This document shows, one piece after another, positions 1 to 8,683 of a DNA stretch of 64,000 bases. This DNA comes from Acidimicrobiia bacterium (GTDB taxonomy: Bacteria; Acidobacteriota; Terriglobia; Bryobacterales; Bryobacteraceae), in the NCBI GenBank assembly GCA_016871315.1, contig VFZE01000017.1:46759-110758 (forward strand), written 5' to 3'. The notes beneath the pieces are model-generated. The model was given only the letters and a program-made list of their open reading frames with translations, searched no databases and was not told where the DNA came from. Position numbers and translations under genes: made by a program. Within the stretch, counting starts at the first letter, position 1. Each line of letters begins with the position of its first letter.

Positions 1-190
1 GCCCGGAGAGGTTGGCGAGAGTGGCCTGCAAAACCCGCGGAGTGCCGTCGGGCAGCGGATCGCTGAGCAGGTTGACTATCACCGGTTGCGAGAGCGGCAA
101 GCGAGGCTCGTGTCGATACTCCACTAAATGGACAATCGGCGGGGAAATCAGGAAGGTGAGGGAAAAATGGAGAGGAGATTCCTGGCCGGG
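1..190 (-). CDS. Possible partial gene running off the left edge
   Basis: The minus strand is open from just after a TAG at 191-193 to the window edge. It reads like a real protein, with a stretch including VEYRHEPRLPLSQPVIVNLL, rather than like a shadow frame. No ATG is present; the best start candidate is GTG at 122-124, without a clear Shine-Dalgarno site. It lies directly downstream of the small membrane protein gene at 218-565 on the same strand and could be its operon partner. No family is recognised, and the call is weak because only about 60 codons are visible. Confidence 0.3.
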
Positions 191-217
191 CTATCGTCCC
201 AGGCTAGTACCTGGAGT

Positions 218-565
218 CTACCTCCAACTCGCTAACAGCCACAGGCACAGCCCGATCCCTCCCAGCACCGCCAACTCGGCCACCTGACGCCACCTCTGCC
301 CCGACACTTCCCGGTACGATCCCCTCTTCCGCAATGTTCCCATCAACCTCGACTGAAGATCGCCCTGCTCCCCCTGCAACGACTTGATGATCTGCTGCCG
401 GCCCGCTTCGTCGGCTATCAGCACGGTGCCGGAATTGGCGCCCGAGGTCGATTCCAGCAGTTTGCGCCTCAAATCGGCCGGCACATCCGACACCGACCGG
501 TAGACCTGCGTGTCGTCGCCAACTGAGATCAGTATCGTGGAAGTCTTCTGCGTCAGCCGTTCCAT
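218..565 (-). CDS. Small tail-anchored hypothetical protein
   Basis: A 115-residue protein of unknown function. Residues 1-90 are charged and soluble. A single hydrophobic segment at about residues 93-111 (VAELAVLGGIGLCLWLLAS) ends the chain, so it is probably tail-anchored in the inner membrane with the bulk in the cytoplasm. The ATG at 563-565 has an AAGGTGA-type Shine-Dalgarno about 8 bases upstream. That site lies inside the 3' end of the LysR gene, whose stop is at 573-575, so the two genes are probably co-transcribed and translationally linked. No conserved family was recognised. Confidence 0.7.
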   Translation of the reverse strand: MERLTQKTSTILISVGDDTQVYRSVSDVPADLRRKLLESTSGANSGTVLIADEAGRQQIIKSLQGEQGDLQSRLMGTLRKRGSYREVSGQRWRQVAELAVLGGIGLCLWLLASWR

Positions 566-572
566 GCCGCGT

Positions 573-1523
573 TCACCTTTGGCTCACCAGCCGCGCCCGG
601 TCCGGCCGTGTCGAAGCGGCGGTCTTGGCCGGGGCAGTGTCTTCTTCGGCATGCTCGAGGATCACATTGATGAATCCCAGCGCCGCCTTGGATAGCGACT
701 TGTCTTTGCGGTAGATCAACCCCAGCCGCCTCATCATCGGCTCCGGCCCCAGCGAGACGGCGGCCAGTTTGCCCTGCGCTACCTCTTCCGAGCAATGACT
801 CGCGGCCAGGAAGCTGACGCCGAGCCCCGCCATCACGAACCGCTTCGTCATCTCGGTGGCGTCCAGCTCCATCGAGATGTTCAGGTCCGGTTCCACAACA
901 TCCAGCCAGTCATTCAGTCGCGTGCGAGTGGTTCCCGACTTGGGCATCAGTAGCGGATGACCCACCAGGTCGGTCGCGGCAACCGACGCCTTACCAGCCA
1001 GGGGATGATCCGGCGGAGCCAGCAGCTTGATTTCATCGGAATGAATGCGCACCACCTGTAATCTCTTTTCGGCAATCGGAAGCTGGGTGATGCCGAAATC
1101 GGCCTGGTTGTCGAGCACGGCTTCCACGATCCGGCTGCCGTAGCTCCGCTCCACGTGCAGCTGCACGTTGGGGAACTTTTCCTTGTATCCGGAGAAGACC
1201 TGTGGCAGCACGTAGATGCAGGTAGCCTCATTGGCCCCGATCACGATCTCCCCGCGCGGGGCGCGCTCCAGTTCGTTGATGGCGTCCTGGGCCTGTTTGC
1301 GCAACTCCAGGATCTGCTCCGCGTATTCGGCGAAGATCTTGCCGGCAGGCGTCAGTGCGATCCGCGTTCCCAGACGGTCAAACAGGCTGGCTTGGAGGTC
1401 CTGTTCGAGCTGCCGCACTTGCGCACTGATGGCCGGCTGTGTCCGGAAACAGGTTTCGGCCGCCTTGGAGAAACTCTTCAGGCGGACGATCTCCAGAAAA
1501 GTTCGGAGCTGATCGAGGTCCAT
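573..1523 (-). CDS. LysR-family transcriptional regulator
   Basis: A 316-residue LysR-type DNA-binding regulator. The N-terminal winged helix-turn-helix (residues 1-60) is canonical: it opens MDLDQLRTFLEIV, continues through SFSKAAE and TQPAISAQVRQLE, and ends LFDRLGTRIALTPAG. It is followed by a linker helix and a periplasmic-binding-like effector domain (about 90-295). The effector ligand cannot be told from sequence. It is transcribed away from the small cytochrome c gene at 1595, across a 71-base gap, the usual arrangement for a LysR regulator controlling its divergent neighbour; that target is inference. The C-terminal 20 residues after the effector domain are low-complexity and rich in Ala, Thr and Arg. 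Confidence 0.93.
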   Translation of the reverse strand: MDLDQLRTFLEIVRLKSFSKAAETCFRTQPAISAQVRQLEQDLQASLFDRLGTRIALTPAGKIFAEYAEQILELRKQAQDAINELERAPRGEIVIGANEATCIYVLPQVFSGYKEKFPNVQLHVERSYGSRIVEAVLDNQADFGITQLPIAEKRLQVVRIHSDEIKLLAPPDHPLAGKASVAATDLVGHPLLMPKSGTTRTRLNDWLDVVEPDLNISMELDATEMTKRFVMAGLGVSFLAASHCSEEVAQGKLAAVSLGPEPMMRRLGLIYRKDKSLSKAALGFINVILEHAEEDTAPAKTAASTRPDRARLVSQR

Positions 1524-1575
1524 GTGCGCCTGACTCCGGCCGCGGAAAGCTTCAGTTGCAGCCCATTACGCTCGG

Positions 1576-1581
1576 ATTATA
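1576..1581 (-). promoter_or_regulatory. Possible -10 box for the LysR gene
   Basis: On the minus strand this reads TATAAT, a perfect -10 hexamer about 50 bases upstream of the LysR start codon. No convincing -35 hexamer is found 16-18 bases further upstream, so this is a half-supported promoter. It lies in the short gap shared with the divergent cytochrome gene. Confidence 0.35.
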
Positions 1582-1594
1582 CCATTGAAAGATT

Positions 1595-1999
1595 ATGTTC
1601 TTGTTGCTGAGAGCTTTACTCATCCTCGCCTGCGCCTCAAGCCTGATGGCTGAGGATAAAGTCGCCTTCGGGAAGTACTTGGCAGTGGAAATCGGCAAGT
1701 GCGCCGATTGCCACACCCCGTCCACCGCCGAAGGCCAATTGGACCAGTCAAAATGGATGAAAGGCAAGGTCATGGAGTATCAGCCGATTGAGCCGATTCA
1801 AGGCTGGCACAAGACCTCCCCCGACATCACCCCTTCTGGCAAGCTCTGGAACAAGTGGGGCGGCGAAGAGGCGATGGTCAAGTATCTGATGACCGGTCTG
1901 ACGCCATCCGGCAAGCCGGCCGGCCCGCCGATGCCCGCCTACAAGCTGAAAAAGGCCGACGCGGAAGCCATCGTCGAGTATCTGAAAACCCTGCGCTAA
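1595..1999 (+). CDS. Small exported c-type cytochrome
   Basis: A 134-residue monohaem cytochrome c of class I type, about the usual length. Residues 1-19 form a signal peptide (MFLLLRALLILACASSLMA). The haem-binding CADCH motif lies at about residues 36-40, and the distal Met is probably in PPMPAYKL near residue 112. It should carry electrons in the periplasm; the partner oxidase or dehydrogenase is not in the window. The stop codon is followed one base later by the GTG of the TIGR03790-type gene, suggesting co-transcription. The divergent LysR gene is a plausible regulator. Confidence 0.88.
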   Translation: MFLLLRALLILACASSLMAEDKVAFGKYLAVEIGKCADCHTPSTAEGQLDQSKWMKGKVMEYQPIEPIQGWHKTSPDITPSGKLWNKWGGEEAMVKYLMTGLTPSGKPAGPPMPAYKLKKADAEAIVEYLKTLR

Positions 2000-2000
2000 A

Positions 2001-3101
2001 GTGATTCCAGGCATCCATTGCTGGCTTGTTCTGGCTCTGGCCGCCTCGGTTCTGCAAGCGAAATCGCCGGCCAACGTGCTCGTGGTGGTCAACACCCGCT
2101 CCGAGCTTAGCCGGCGTATCGCGGGCTATTACGTCAGCAAGCGGATGATCCCGCAGCAGAACGTGTGCTCGATCCAGGCGCCGCTTGAGGAAACGATTCA
2201 ACGGCGCCAGTACGAGGAGGAGGTGGAGAAGCCGGTCCGGGCCTGCCTGACAGCGCTGGCCGGAGTGCGCATCCATTACATCGTGACGACGCAGGGCGTG
2301 CCGCTGATGGTTGACGGCAGTGTGGGGAAGGAGGGCACCGCGGCGGCGGTCGATTCCGAACTGACACTGCTGCGCGCGAAGATGCGCGGCGTCACGGTCA
2401 ATGTTGCCGGGCCGCGCACCAATCCCTTCTATCGCCAGCTGCATTCCAGGTTCGATCCCGATGTCTACAACATGTACCTGGCGACGCGCCTGGCGGCCTA
2501 CCGGTTTGAAACGGTCAAGCGCATGATCGACCAGTGCCTGAAGGCAGCCAATAAGGGCAATTTCGTACTGGATCTGCGCGGCGATCCAGGCCAAGCCGGC
2601 GAGGACTGGCTGCTGGACGCCGCCCTCCTTCTGCCCGGCAACCGCGTGGTGCTCGAACAAACCAACAAGGTGGTGGAACGCGAACGCGACGTGATCGCTT
2701 ACGCATCCTGGGGATCGAATGATCCCAACCGCCGCAAACGGCTGCTCGGCTACCGATGGTTGCCGGGCGCCATCGTCACCGAGTTCGTTTCCACCAACGG
2801 GCGCACTTTCCAGGAGCCTCCACAAAGCTGGGAACTGGGAACCTGGCAGGATAAGAACACCTGGTTTGCCGGCGCGCCGCAGTCGATGTCGGCCGATTAT
2901 CTGGAGGAAGGCGCAACGGCGGTGACGGGCCACGCGACGGAGCCTTTCCTCGGCTTCTCGCCGCGGCCGGATTACCTGTTTCCGGCCTACTATGCCGGAC
3001 GAACGCTGGCCGAGAGCTTCTACATTTCCATTCCCGCCTTAAGTTGGATGAATATTGTCGCCGGCGATCCACTGTGCAGCATTGGGCCGCCTAACCGCTA
3101 G
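2001..3101 (+). CDS. TIGR03790-family secreted protein
   Basis: A 366-residue protein starting at GTG one base after the cytochrome stop. An N-terminal hydrophobic segment (WLVLALAASVLQA) acts as a signal peptide. The body matches my memory of the uncharacterised TIGR03790 family: ANVLVVVNTRSELSRRIA, then YYVSKRMIPQQNV, then YIVTTQGVPLMV, and a C-terminal AGRTLAESFYISIPALSWMN region with GDPLC near the end. The biochemical function of the family is unknown; the fold may be caspase- or peptidase-like, which is inference. Its stop codon shares the CTAG palindrome at 3098-3101 with the stop of the opposing response-regulator remnant. Confidence 0.8.
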   Translation: MIPGIHCWLVLALAASVLQAKSPANVLVVVNTRSELSRRIAGYYVSKRMIPQQNVCSIQAPLEETIQRRQYEEEVEKPVRACLTALAGVRIHYIVTTQGVPLMVDGSVGKEGTAAAVDSELTLLRAKMRGVTVNVAGPRTNPFYRQLHSRFDPDVYNMYLATRLAAYRFETVKRMIDQCLKAANKGNFVLDLRGDPGQAGEDWLLDAALLLPGNRVVLEQTNKVVERERDVIAYASWGSNDPNRRKRLLGYRWLPGAIVTEFVSTNGRTFQEPPQSWELGTWQDKNTWFAGAPQSMSADYLEEGATAVTGHATEPFLGFSPRPDYLFPAYYAGRTLAESFYISIPALSWMNIVAGDPLCSIGPPNR

Positions 3102-3235
3102 TCGGCGCCTTCGAAGCGGTAGCCGACATCCCGAACCGTCTGAATCACCGTCGGATTCCGTGGGTCGGCCTCCATCTTTGCCCGCAGTTCGGTAACGCAG
3201 CGGTCGACGCTGCGCGCGCCAGCGTGAGTCCGGGC
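3098..3235 (-). pseudogene. C-terminal remnant of an OmpR/PhoB-type response regulator
   Basis: Reading the minus strand down to the TAG at 3098-3100 gives about 45 residues that match the last helix and wing of an OmpR/PhoB winged-helix domain. They include GARSVDRCVTELRAKMEADP, then PTVIQTVRDVGYRFEG. No start codon, receiver domain or upstream half of the DNA-binding domain is present; the frame meets a stop at 3266-3268. The fragment ends in a natural-looking stop, so the 5' three quarters of the gene were deleted. The rest of the gap up to 3421 holds nothing recognisable besides the Shine-Dalgarno (GGAAGG) of the next gene. Confidence 0.75.
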
Positions 3236-3421
3236 AACCGGTTTTTCATGTTTGAAACCTCCCGTTCATGGCGGCGGCGCTGTTGTTTTCTCCACTGCGG
3301 ATGCGAAGGCTATCGGATCGATGTTACTAATTCGTCACCTGACCAGCCTTTTCCGGAAACCGAGTTGGCACGTTGCCTGGAATCGGACACATACGCAAGA
3401 ATGAACCAGGAAGGCTGACCC

Positions 3422-4342
3422 ATGAACACACCGATCCAACGACGAACTCTGCTTGGGGCCGCCGCGGCAATGGCTGCTCCATCCGCCAACCCGCAGTCCG
3501 CCCCTTCCTCTTCCGGGCGCATCCGCCTGGGCGTTTCCACCTACAGCTATTGGCATTTCCGCACGGCGAAATACCCGATCGAGAAAGTGATCGAGGAGGC
3601 GGCGCGTCTTGGGTTTGACGGCGTGGAGATCCTGCACCGGCAGATGCAGGATGAGAGCATCCCTTACATGAACGGCTTGAAGCGGCGCGCCTTCGCGCTG
3701 GGCCTGGATCTGTACATGCTCTCCATCCACCAGAATTTTGTCTCGCCGGACAAGGAGAAGCGTGAGAAGGACATCGCGCACACCAAGCACTGCATCGATC
3801 TGGCTGCGCAGATGGGAATCCCTGCGATCCGGTTGAACTCGGGCCGCTGGGGCACGATCCGCAGCTTTGACGACCTGATGAAGGCGAAGGGCAATGAGCC
3901 TCCGCTGGAAGGCTACACCAACGACGACGCCTTCAAGTGGTGTATCGATTCGATACAGCAGTGCCTTCCGCATGCGGAAAAATCGGGCGTCGTCATGGCG
4001 TTGGAAAACCACTGGGGCCTCACCACCCGGCCGGAAGGAGTGCTGCGCATCTGGAAGGCCGTCAACTCGCCTTGGCTGGGCGTCAATCTCGATACGGGCA
4101 ACTACGATGGTGATCCTTATCCGCAGATGGAAATGCTGGCTCCACACGCCACCATTGTTCAGGCAAAAACTTACTATGGCGGGGGCGAATGGTACACGCT
4201 GGACCTGGACTATCCCCGTATCGCGGGAATACTGCGCCGCCACGGCTTCCGCGGGTGGGTATCCCTGGAAATGGAAGGCAAGGAGGATGCTTCCACCGCC
4301 GTGCCGAAGAGTCTGGATGTGCTGCGCAAGGCCTTCCTCTGA
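3422..4342 (+). CDS. Tat-exported sugar phosphate isomerase/epimerase-like TIM barrel protein
   Basis: A 306-residue member of the xylose isomerase-like/AP endonuclease 2 superfamily. A twin-arginine signal ([17 protein letters not shown]) occupies residues 5-25. The barrel follows, with typical elements such as [25 protein letters not shown] and a late [11 protein letters not shown]; Glu, Asp and His residues in these strands are the expected metal ligands. Members act on or bind sugars such as inosose, hydroxypyruvate or tagatose-type substrates, and the exact reaction cannot be assigned. Acidobacterial genomes carry many Tat-exported paralogs. A GGAAGG Shine-Dalgarno precedes the ATG. It ends convergently with the sigma54 regulator. 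Confidence 0.85.
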   Translation: MNTPIQRRTLLGAAAAMAAPSANPQSAPSSSGRIRLGVSTYSYWHFRTAKYPIEKVIEEAARLGFDGVEILHRQMQDESIPYMNGLKRRAFALGLDLYMLSIHQNFVSPDKEKREKDIAHTKHCIDLAAQMGIPAIRLNSGRWGTIRSFDDLMKAKGNEPPLEGYTNDDAFKWCIDSIQQCLPHAEKSGVVMALENHWGLTTRPEGVLRIWKAVNSPWLGVNLDTGNYDGDPYPQMEMLAPHATIVQAKTYYGGGEWYTLDLDYPRIAGILRRHGFRGWVSLEMEGKEDASTAVPKSLDVLRKAFL

Positions 4343-4375
4343 GTGGCGGCCTCTGAGGTTTCACCGGCGTCTCGA

Positions 4376-6241
4376 TTACCTCGCGCTCTGCCCCTTGCCT
4401 CGCTTCGGCTTCATCCCGAGACTCTTGATCAGCCGGAACAGATGATTCGGATGCACCCCCAATCGGTGCGCCGCCTCCGTGTAATTACCTTCCGCCTGAT
4501 CGATGGCGTTCTCGATCAGTTTCTTCTTCGCCTCCCGCAGCCCGTCGTGCAGCGCCGTTACCGCTTTGCCCTCCGGCGCGGCCTCCTCCACCATCGATTC
4601 CGGTAAGTCTTCCGGCAGAATCTCCTCGGTCAGCCCCAGCACTACCGCGCGCTCGATCGCGTTCTCCAGCTCCCGCACATTGCCCGGCCAATCATATTGC
4701 ATCAGGCAGGCGCGCGCCGCCGGCGAGATTCCCGTCACTTGCCGGTTCACCTTTTCCGCGAATTTCTTCGCGAAGAAGTTGGCGAGGATCGGAATATCCT
4801 CGCGGCGGTCCCGCAGCGCCGGCATACGCACGGAAACCACATTCAGCCGATAGTACAGATCCTCGCGGAACGTTCCTTTCTGCGACGCCTCCTTCAGATT
4901 CCGGTTCGTTGCCGCTACAAGCCGGATATTCAGCTTGATCGGCCTTGTCCCGCCCACCCGCTCGAATTCGCGCTCTTGCAGCACGCGCAATAGCTTCGCT
5001 TGCAGCGCCGGGGCCAGTTCGCCGATCTCGTCCAGAAAGACCGTGCCCCCGTCGGCCACCTCCAGTTTGCCCTTCTTCAGCGCCGTCGCCCCCGTGAAGG
5101 CCCCTTTTTCGTGGCCGAACAACTCGCTCTCCAGCAGCGTATCGGTGATGGCGGCGCAGTTGATCGCCACAAACGGCATCTCCACCCGGCTGCTGTTACG
5201 ATGAATCGCCCGAGCCACCAGTTCCTTGCCCGTTCCGCTTTCGCCCCAGATCAGCACATTGGCCTCTCGCTGCGCCACGCGGTCAATGAACTGGAATACC
5301 TGCTTGATGGAGGCGCTGGTGCCCACCATGTCGTGCTGGATCGTCAGCTCCTCCTGCAGACGCCGGTTCTCCTCGATCAGCTGCTCATGCCGCCGGGCAT
5401 TTTCCAGCGCCAGCCCCGCCACCGCCGCCAGTGCCGACACCAGGTGCAGATGGTTTTCATCAAAGGCCGCCTGGCTGCAACTGTCCAGGCAGATCATCCC
5501 CACCAGTTGTCCGTATAGCTCCATCGGAGCCACCAGCAGCGAGCGCTCCTGCTCGTCGCTGATTACCGCAGCCCGGTCCTCGGCCACCTGCTCAATCACG
5601 GCGGTGTTGATCTCCGCCTCTTCCACAAAACCGCGGCCCCGCTCCCAGTTCACCGCCGGCGTCAGCTCCGGCGCCTCCAGAATCGAAATCCGCTCCGCGC
5701 CGGTAACCTGCGCCAGCGATTCCACCATCTTTTTCTCGACGGTTTTCCACTCTCGCAGTGCATTGATGGACTGGCTAAAGTGCAGCAACACACCCAGATC
5801 CCGAACCGTTCGCGCCGTCGCCGGCAACTCCGCGCTCGGGTCCGACGCTCTCCAGTAACGGGAGTGCTGGCTCCGCATCACGATCGTCGAATGGCGTGCC
5901 TCCCCCATCCGCCGGCCCTCTTCTCTCATAAGCCGGAACTGGAACGTCGCCCCACCCACCATGATTTGGTCCCCGTGCTCCAGCAGCCGCTCGCTCACCG
6001 CAACCCCGTTCACCAGCGTCGCGTTCCGGCTGCCGAGATCCTTCAGGATGTAGCTGGCGCCCTCCCGCCGGATCGTGCAATGACGCCGCGAGACCGCCGA
6101 TTCCATCACGCATACTGTGTTCTCAGGCTCACGCCCGATCGAGATTTCGCTCTCGATCGCAAACACCCGTCCCGCCGCTCCCCCCCTCATCGCAACCAGT
6201 TCCGCTCCATGCTGGTTTGCGATTTCCGTTGTTACTTCCAC
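4376..6241 (-). CDS. FHA-GAF sigma-54-dependent transcriptional activator
   Basis: A 621-residue enhancer-binding protein starting at GTG. Domains in order are: an FHA phosphothreonine-binding domain (about residues 25-95, with [13 protein letters not shown] and [11 protein letters not shown]); a GAF sensor (about 165-300); an AAA+ sigma54-interaction domain with Walker A GESGTGKE near 332, the sigma54-contacting GAFTGA near 381 and FLDEIGEL; and a Fis-type helix-turn-helix at the C-terminus ([20 protein letters not shown]). The FHA domain suggests control by a Ser/Thr kinase, two of which lie in this window; that link is inference. The architecture is common in Acidobacteria and Myxobacteria. 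A possible -10 (TATACT) lies at 6248-6253, very close to the start. Confidence 0.92.
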   Translation of the reverse strand: MEVTTEIANQHGAELVAMRGGAAGRVFAIESEISIGREPENTVCVMESAVSRRHCTIRREGASYILKDLGSRNATLVNGVAVSERLLEHGDQIMVGGATFQFRLMREEGRRMGEARHSTIVMRSQHSRYWRASDPSAELPATARTVRDLGVLLHFSQSINALREWKTVEKKMVESLAQVTGAERISILEAPELTPAVNWERGRGFVEEAEINTAVIEQVAEDRAAVISDEQERSLLVAPMELYGQLVGMICLDSCSQAAFDENHLHLVSALAAVAGLALENARRHEQLIEENRRLQEELTIQHDMVGTSASIKQVFQFIDRVAQREANVLIWGESGTGKELVARAIHRNSSRVEMPFVAINCAAITDTLLESELFGHEKGAFTGATALKKGKLEVADGGTVFLDEIGELAPALQAKLLRVLQEREFERVGGTRPIKLNIRLVAATNRNLKEASQKGTFREDLYYRLNVVSVRMPALRDRREDIPILANFFAKKFAEKVNRQVTGISPAARACLMQYDWPGNVRELENAIERAVVLGLTEEILPEDLPESMVEEAAPEGKAVTALHDGLREAKKKLIENAIDQAEGNYTEAAHRLGVHPNHLFRLIKSLGMKPKRGKGQSAR

Positions 6242-6591
6242 GAGAGAAGTATAGCGGATAGATCCGCAAATGAACTCGTCTGTTAGATCCAGTACGTTCA
6301 GCTGGCAACCACGCTCCGACCTGGCTCAACCGTTGGGTTCGTTTCGCAAAAACGTTGGGTGTAGCTCCCACTTGTCCCCTCGGCCTACGATCTTGCGTGC
6401 CATCACAAGTTGACCAAGTGGATATCCAAGTTGTGTGAAATAATTCACAAATAGCAGAAAACAATCAAATGGATACACGCAGTATTGAAAAAAGTTAATA
6501 CCAAAACCCCATAGCATCCTTACTTTCTTCCCTTCTCTCCGCCGGCGCGGACAAGGCCGTGCCTGTCAACAGCTCCAATTTCATTTCGTCA
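6242..6591. other. Non-coding gap, locally AT-rich
   Basis: About 350 bases between the sigma54 regulator and the 3' end of the metallo-beta-lactamase gene. The first part must hold the regulator's promoter; TATACT on the minus strand at 6248-6253 is the only clear hexamer. Bases 6430-6530 are distinctly AT-rich for this genome and contain no convincing frame. No tRNA, repeat or clear terminator was seen. Confidence 0.5.
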
Positions 6592-8547
6592 TCACCCCTT
6601 CATGTCCACCACTGCCTCTGTAATCTGCCCCAAGTAACGCCCGTCCCGAACCACATCGGCGGCGATGGCAAACCGTGGTCCAGGCGCGGTCCAGCCCCCT
6701 GGGATCGTTACCTGAAACTCAGCCACCGACTCCGCGCCTGCAGGCACTTCGAGCCGCGCGACGTCCGGAGAGATGCGCCACTCCGACGGGGCAACCAGCC
6801 CCACCTCCACCTTCATCGGCGCCGAATAATAGTTCCGCGCGCGCAGCTGCAGCTTCTGCGTCTCCCCTGCTGCGATCAGCATCTGGTAGGGATACAGCTT
6901 CACCCAGCTCGGGTCCAGCCCGAAGTTCGTCTCTCCCTCTGGCAGCATGTCGAAGAAGAACTGCTGCTGCCGCCGCAGCTTTTGCTCGGTAGCCTCCAGG
7001 ATCGAGCGGTCAACCGGGTAGGCGCGCCCATGGCCCGGGCAGATCGTCTGCGGCTCGCGCTCCAGCAATGTCCGCACGCACTTCAGGTGGCTGTCATGCT
7101 CGACATGGTTGCGGAAGATCAGGTTGTGCCGCAGCGTCCCGTCGTTACGCGGGTTCGGGAAGAACGCATCGCCCGTGAAGGCCACCTTCTGCCCGTCAAT
7201 CGTCACGAACAGCGCCATCTGGTAATCGGTATGGCCGGGCGAATGCTTGATCTCGAACTCGAACTCCTCCCAGCGGAACTTCTCCCCGTCACGGAACGAT
7301 CGCGCGACCTTGAACGGCTCACCCAGGATGCAGCCCAGGTTGTGCCCGCGGGGATTCTCGAAAATGTCCACCATGTTCTCGTAACACCAGACTCGTGTCG
7401 AATGATGACGCACCAGGTGTGGAAAGCCGTTCATGTGATCGTCGTGCATGTGGCTCGGCATCGCCACGTCCACCTGCTTTAAGCCATAGTCGCGCTTCAG
7501 CCGGTCGATATTGTGCTCGACGAACCGGATGCGGTCCGTCGTCGAGGTGGCGCGCTCGAAATTACCGAAATGCACCCCCGAAGCCGAGCCGTAGTCGATG
7601 AACATCGCCTTACCGGAGTTGGAGAGAATCGCGTAAAAGCTCGACGTCGTCTGGTAGTGGCAGATCAGGTGCGGGCTCACCGCATACGGCATCCCCTCTT
7701 CGCTGGGGTCGTTGCCCGTCTGAAACTTGTAGTAGTCGGTCAGCCGGCGTATGGTCTGCCCGATGCCATCGTCTGGATTGCTCAGCACCTCGCCATGCGA
7801 GGGGCACAGCAGCGCAGGCTTCAGCTCGCGCAGCCGCGACAGGGAAAAGATCCCGAGATCGATCCCCTCCGAGCCACCGTAGTTCACCTGCGTGTCATAT
7901 AAAGTCTGAATCTTGCCCGGCGCATGCATCAGGTCGCCGCTGAACGCGGTCTTCTTCCCGTCGATCGTCGCCATCAGCGTGATCGACCCCAGCGTGTGGC
8001 CCGGCGTCGGCAGCACATAAAACTCCGTCTTGCCCCACGCGAACGTCGAATAATCCTGCAGCGGCCGCGCAACGGGAATGTCCTCGGTGATCGTGTTGAA
8101 GTCGTTCCGCACGTAGTAAAGGTGAAACACGCGCCGGTTGCGCCAGAAGTTGCGTGCATCGGCGAACAGATGGCGCTCATGCGCCGGCACGGCGACCGGG
8201 ATCTTGCGCTCGGCGAGTTTCCAGTCCCCCTGGCACTGGTCGCGATGATGGTGCGTATGCAGCACCCAGTCGACCTGCGTGATCCCCAGCCCCGCCAGGT
8301 GATCAAGAATCTTGCCGGAACCGAAATCGACAAGCACGCAGCGCGAACCCTCGCGCACGACGTACACGTTGCAGGTGTCCTCGAACAAGAACAGGTTGTC
8401 GGAAATCTTCTTCGGAACTCCGGTAGGCGCAAAGCGCGTGCGGCGGTAGGCTTTCGCTGCTGGAGTCTGCGCCGGCGCGGCCGCGGCCGGCGGCGTCGCG
8501 GCCAGCCCCGCGGAGCGTAGGAAGTTGCGGCGTGTCGGTTTGCTCAT
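6592..8547 (-). CDS. Tat-exported protein with two metallo-beta-lactamase domains
   Basis: A 651-residue protein. The frame is open much further upstream, but the start at 8547 is chosen because it gives a textbook twin-arginine signal, SKPTRRNFLRSAGLAA. Two MBL domains follow. The first (about 60-330) has HTHHHRDQ in place of HxHxDH, then PGHTLGS, SGDLMH and CPSHGE. The second (about 345-560) has the canonical SHMHDDH, then PGHTDYQMA, TGDAFF and CPGHGRA. The remaining C-terminal 90 residues look like a beta-sandwich. The second domain should bind two metals; the first may be altered. The substrate is unknown. Confidence 0.85.
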   Translation of the reverse strand: MSKPTRRNFLRSAGLAATPPAAAAPAQTPAAKAYRRTRFAPTGVPKKISDNLFLFEDTCNVYVVREGSRCVLVDFGSGKILDHLAGLGITQVDWVLHTHHHRDQCQGDWKLAERKIPVAVPAHERHLFADARNFWRNRRVFHLYYVRNDFNTITEDIPVARPLQDYSTFAWGKTEFYVLPTPGHTLGSITLMATIDGKKTAFSGDLMHAPGKIQTLYDTQVNYGGSEGIDLGIFSLSRLRELKPALLCPSHGEVLSNPDDGIGQTIRRLTDYYKFQTGNDPSEEGMPYAVSPHLICHYQTTSSFYAILSNSGKAMFIDYGSASGVHFGNFERATSTTDRIRFVEHNIDRLKRDYGLKQVDVAMPSHMHDDHMNGFPHLVRHHSTRVWCYENMVDIFENPRGHNLGCILGEPFKVARSFRDGEKFRWEEFEFEIKHSPGHTDYQMALFVTIDGQKVAFTGDAFFPNPRNDGTLRHNLIFRNHVEHDSHLKCVRTLLEREPQTICPGHGRAYPVDRSILEATEQKLRRQQQFFFDMLPEGETNFGLDPSWVKLYPYQMLIAAGETQKLQLRARNYYSAPMKVEVGLVAPSEWRISPDVARLEVPAGAESVAEFQVTIPGGWTAPGPRFAIAADVVRDGRYLGQITEAVVDMKG

Positions 8548-8683
8548 GGCCAACATGCTACAGGAGTGGCGACTGGATTGCTCGTCTATTCCTGCACGGC
8601 GAAAAGTCGCCGGAGAAACGCATGGATTGCGTAATGTGGCGCAGGGTTGTGTCTGTTGGCACACAAGCATGGGAAAAAGCCGC

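Noticed and set aside
12..287. Plus-strand frame at the left edge
   Set aside because: Composition is Arg/Ser/Gly-rich and unlike a protein; the minus strand reads better here.
6326..6517. Short minus-strand frame with hydrophobic residues in the AT-rich gap
   Set aside because: It has no Shine-Dalgarno and no family likeness; the hydrophobic look comes from the AT-rich composition.
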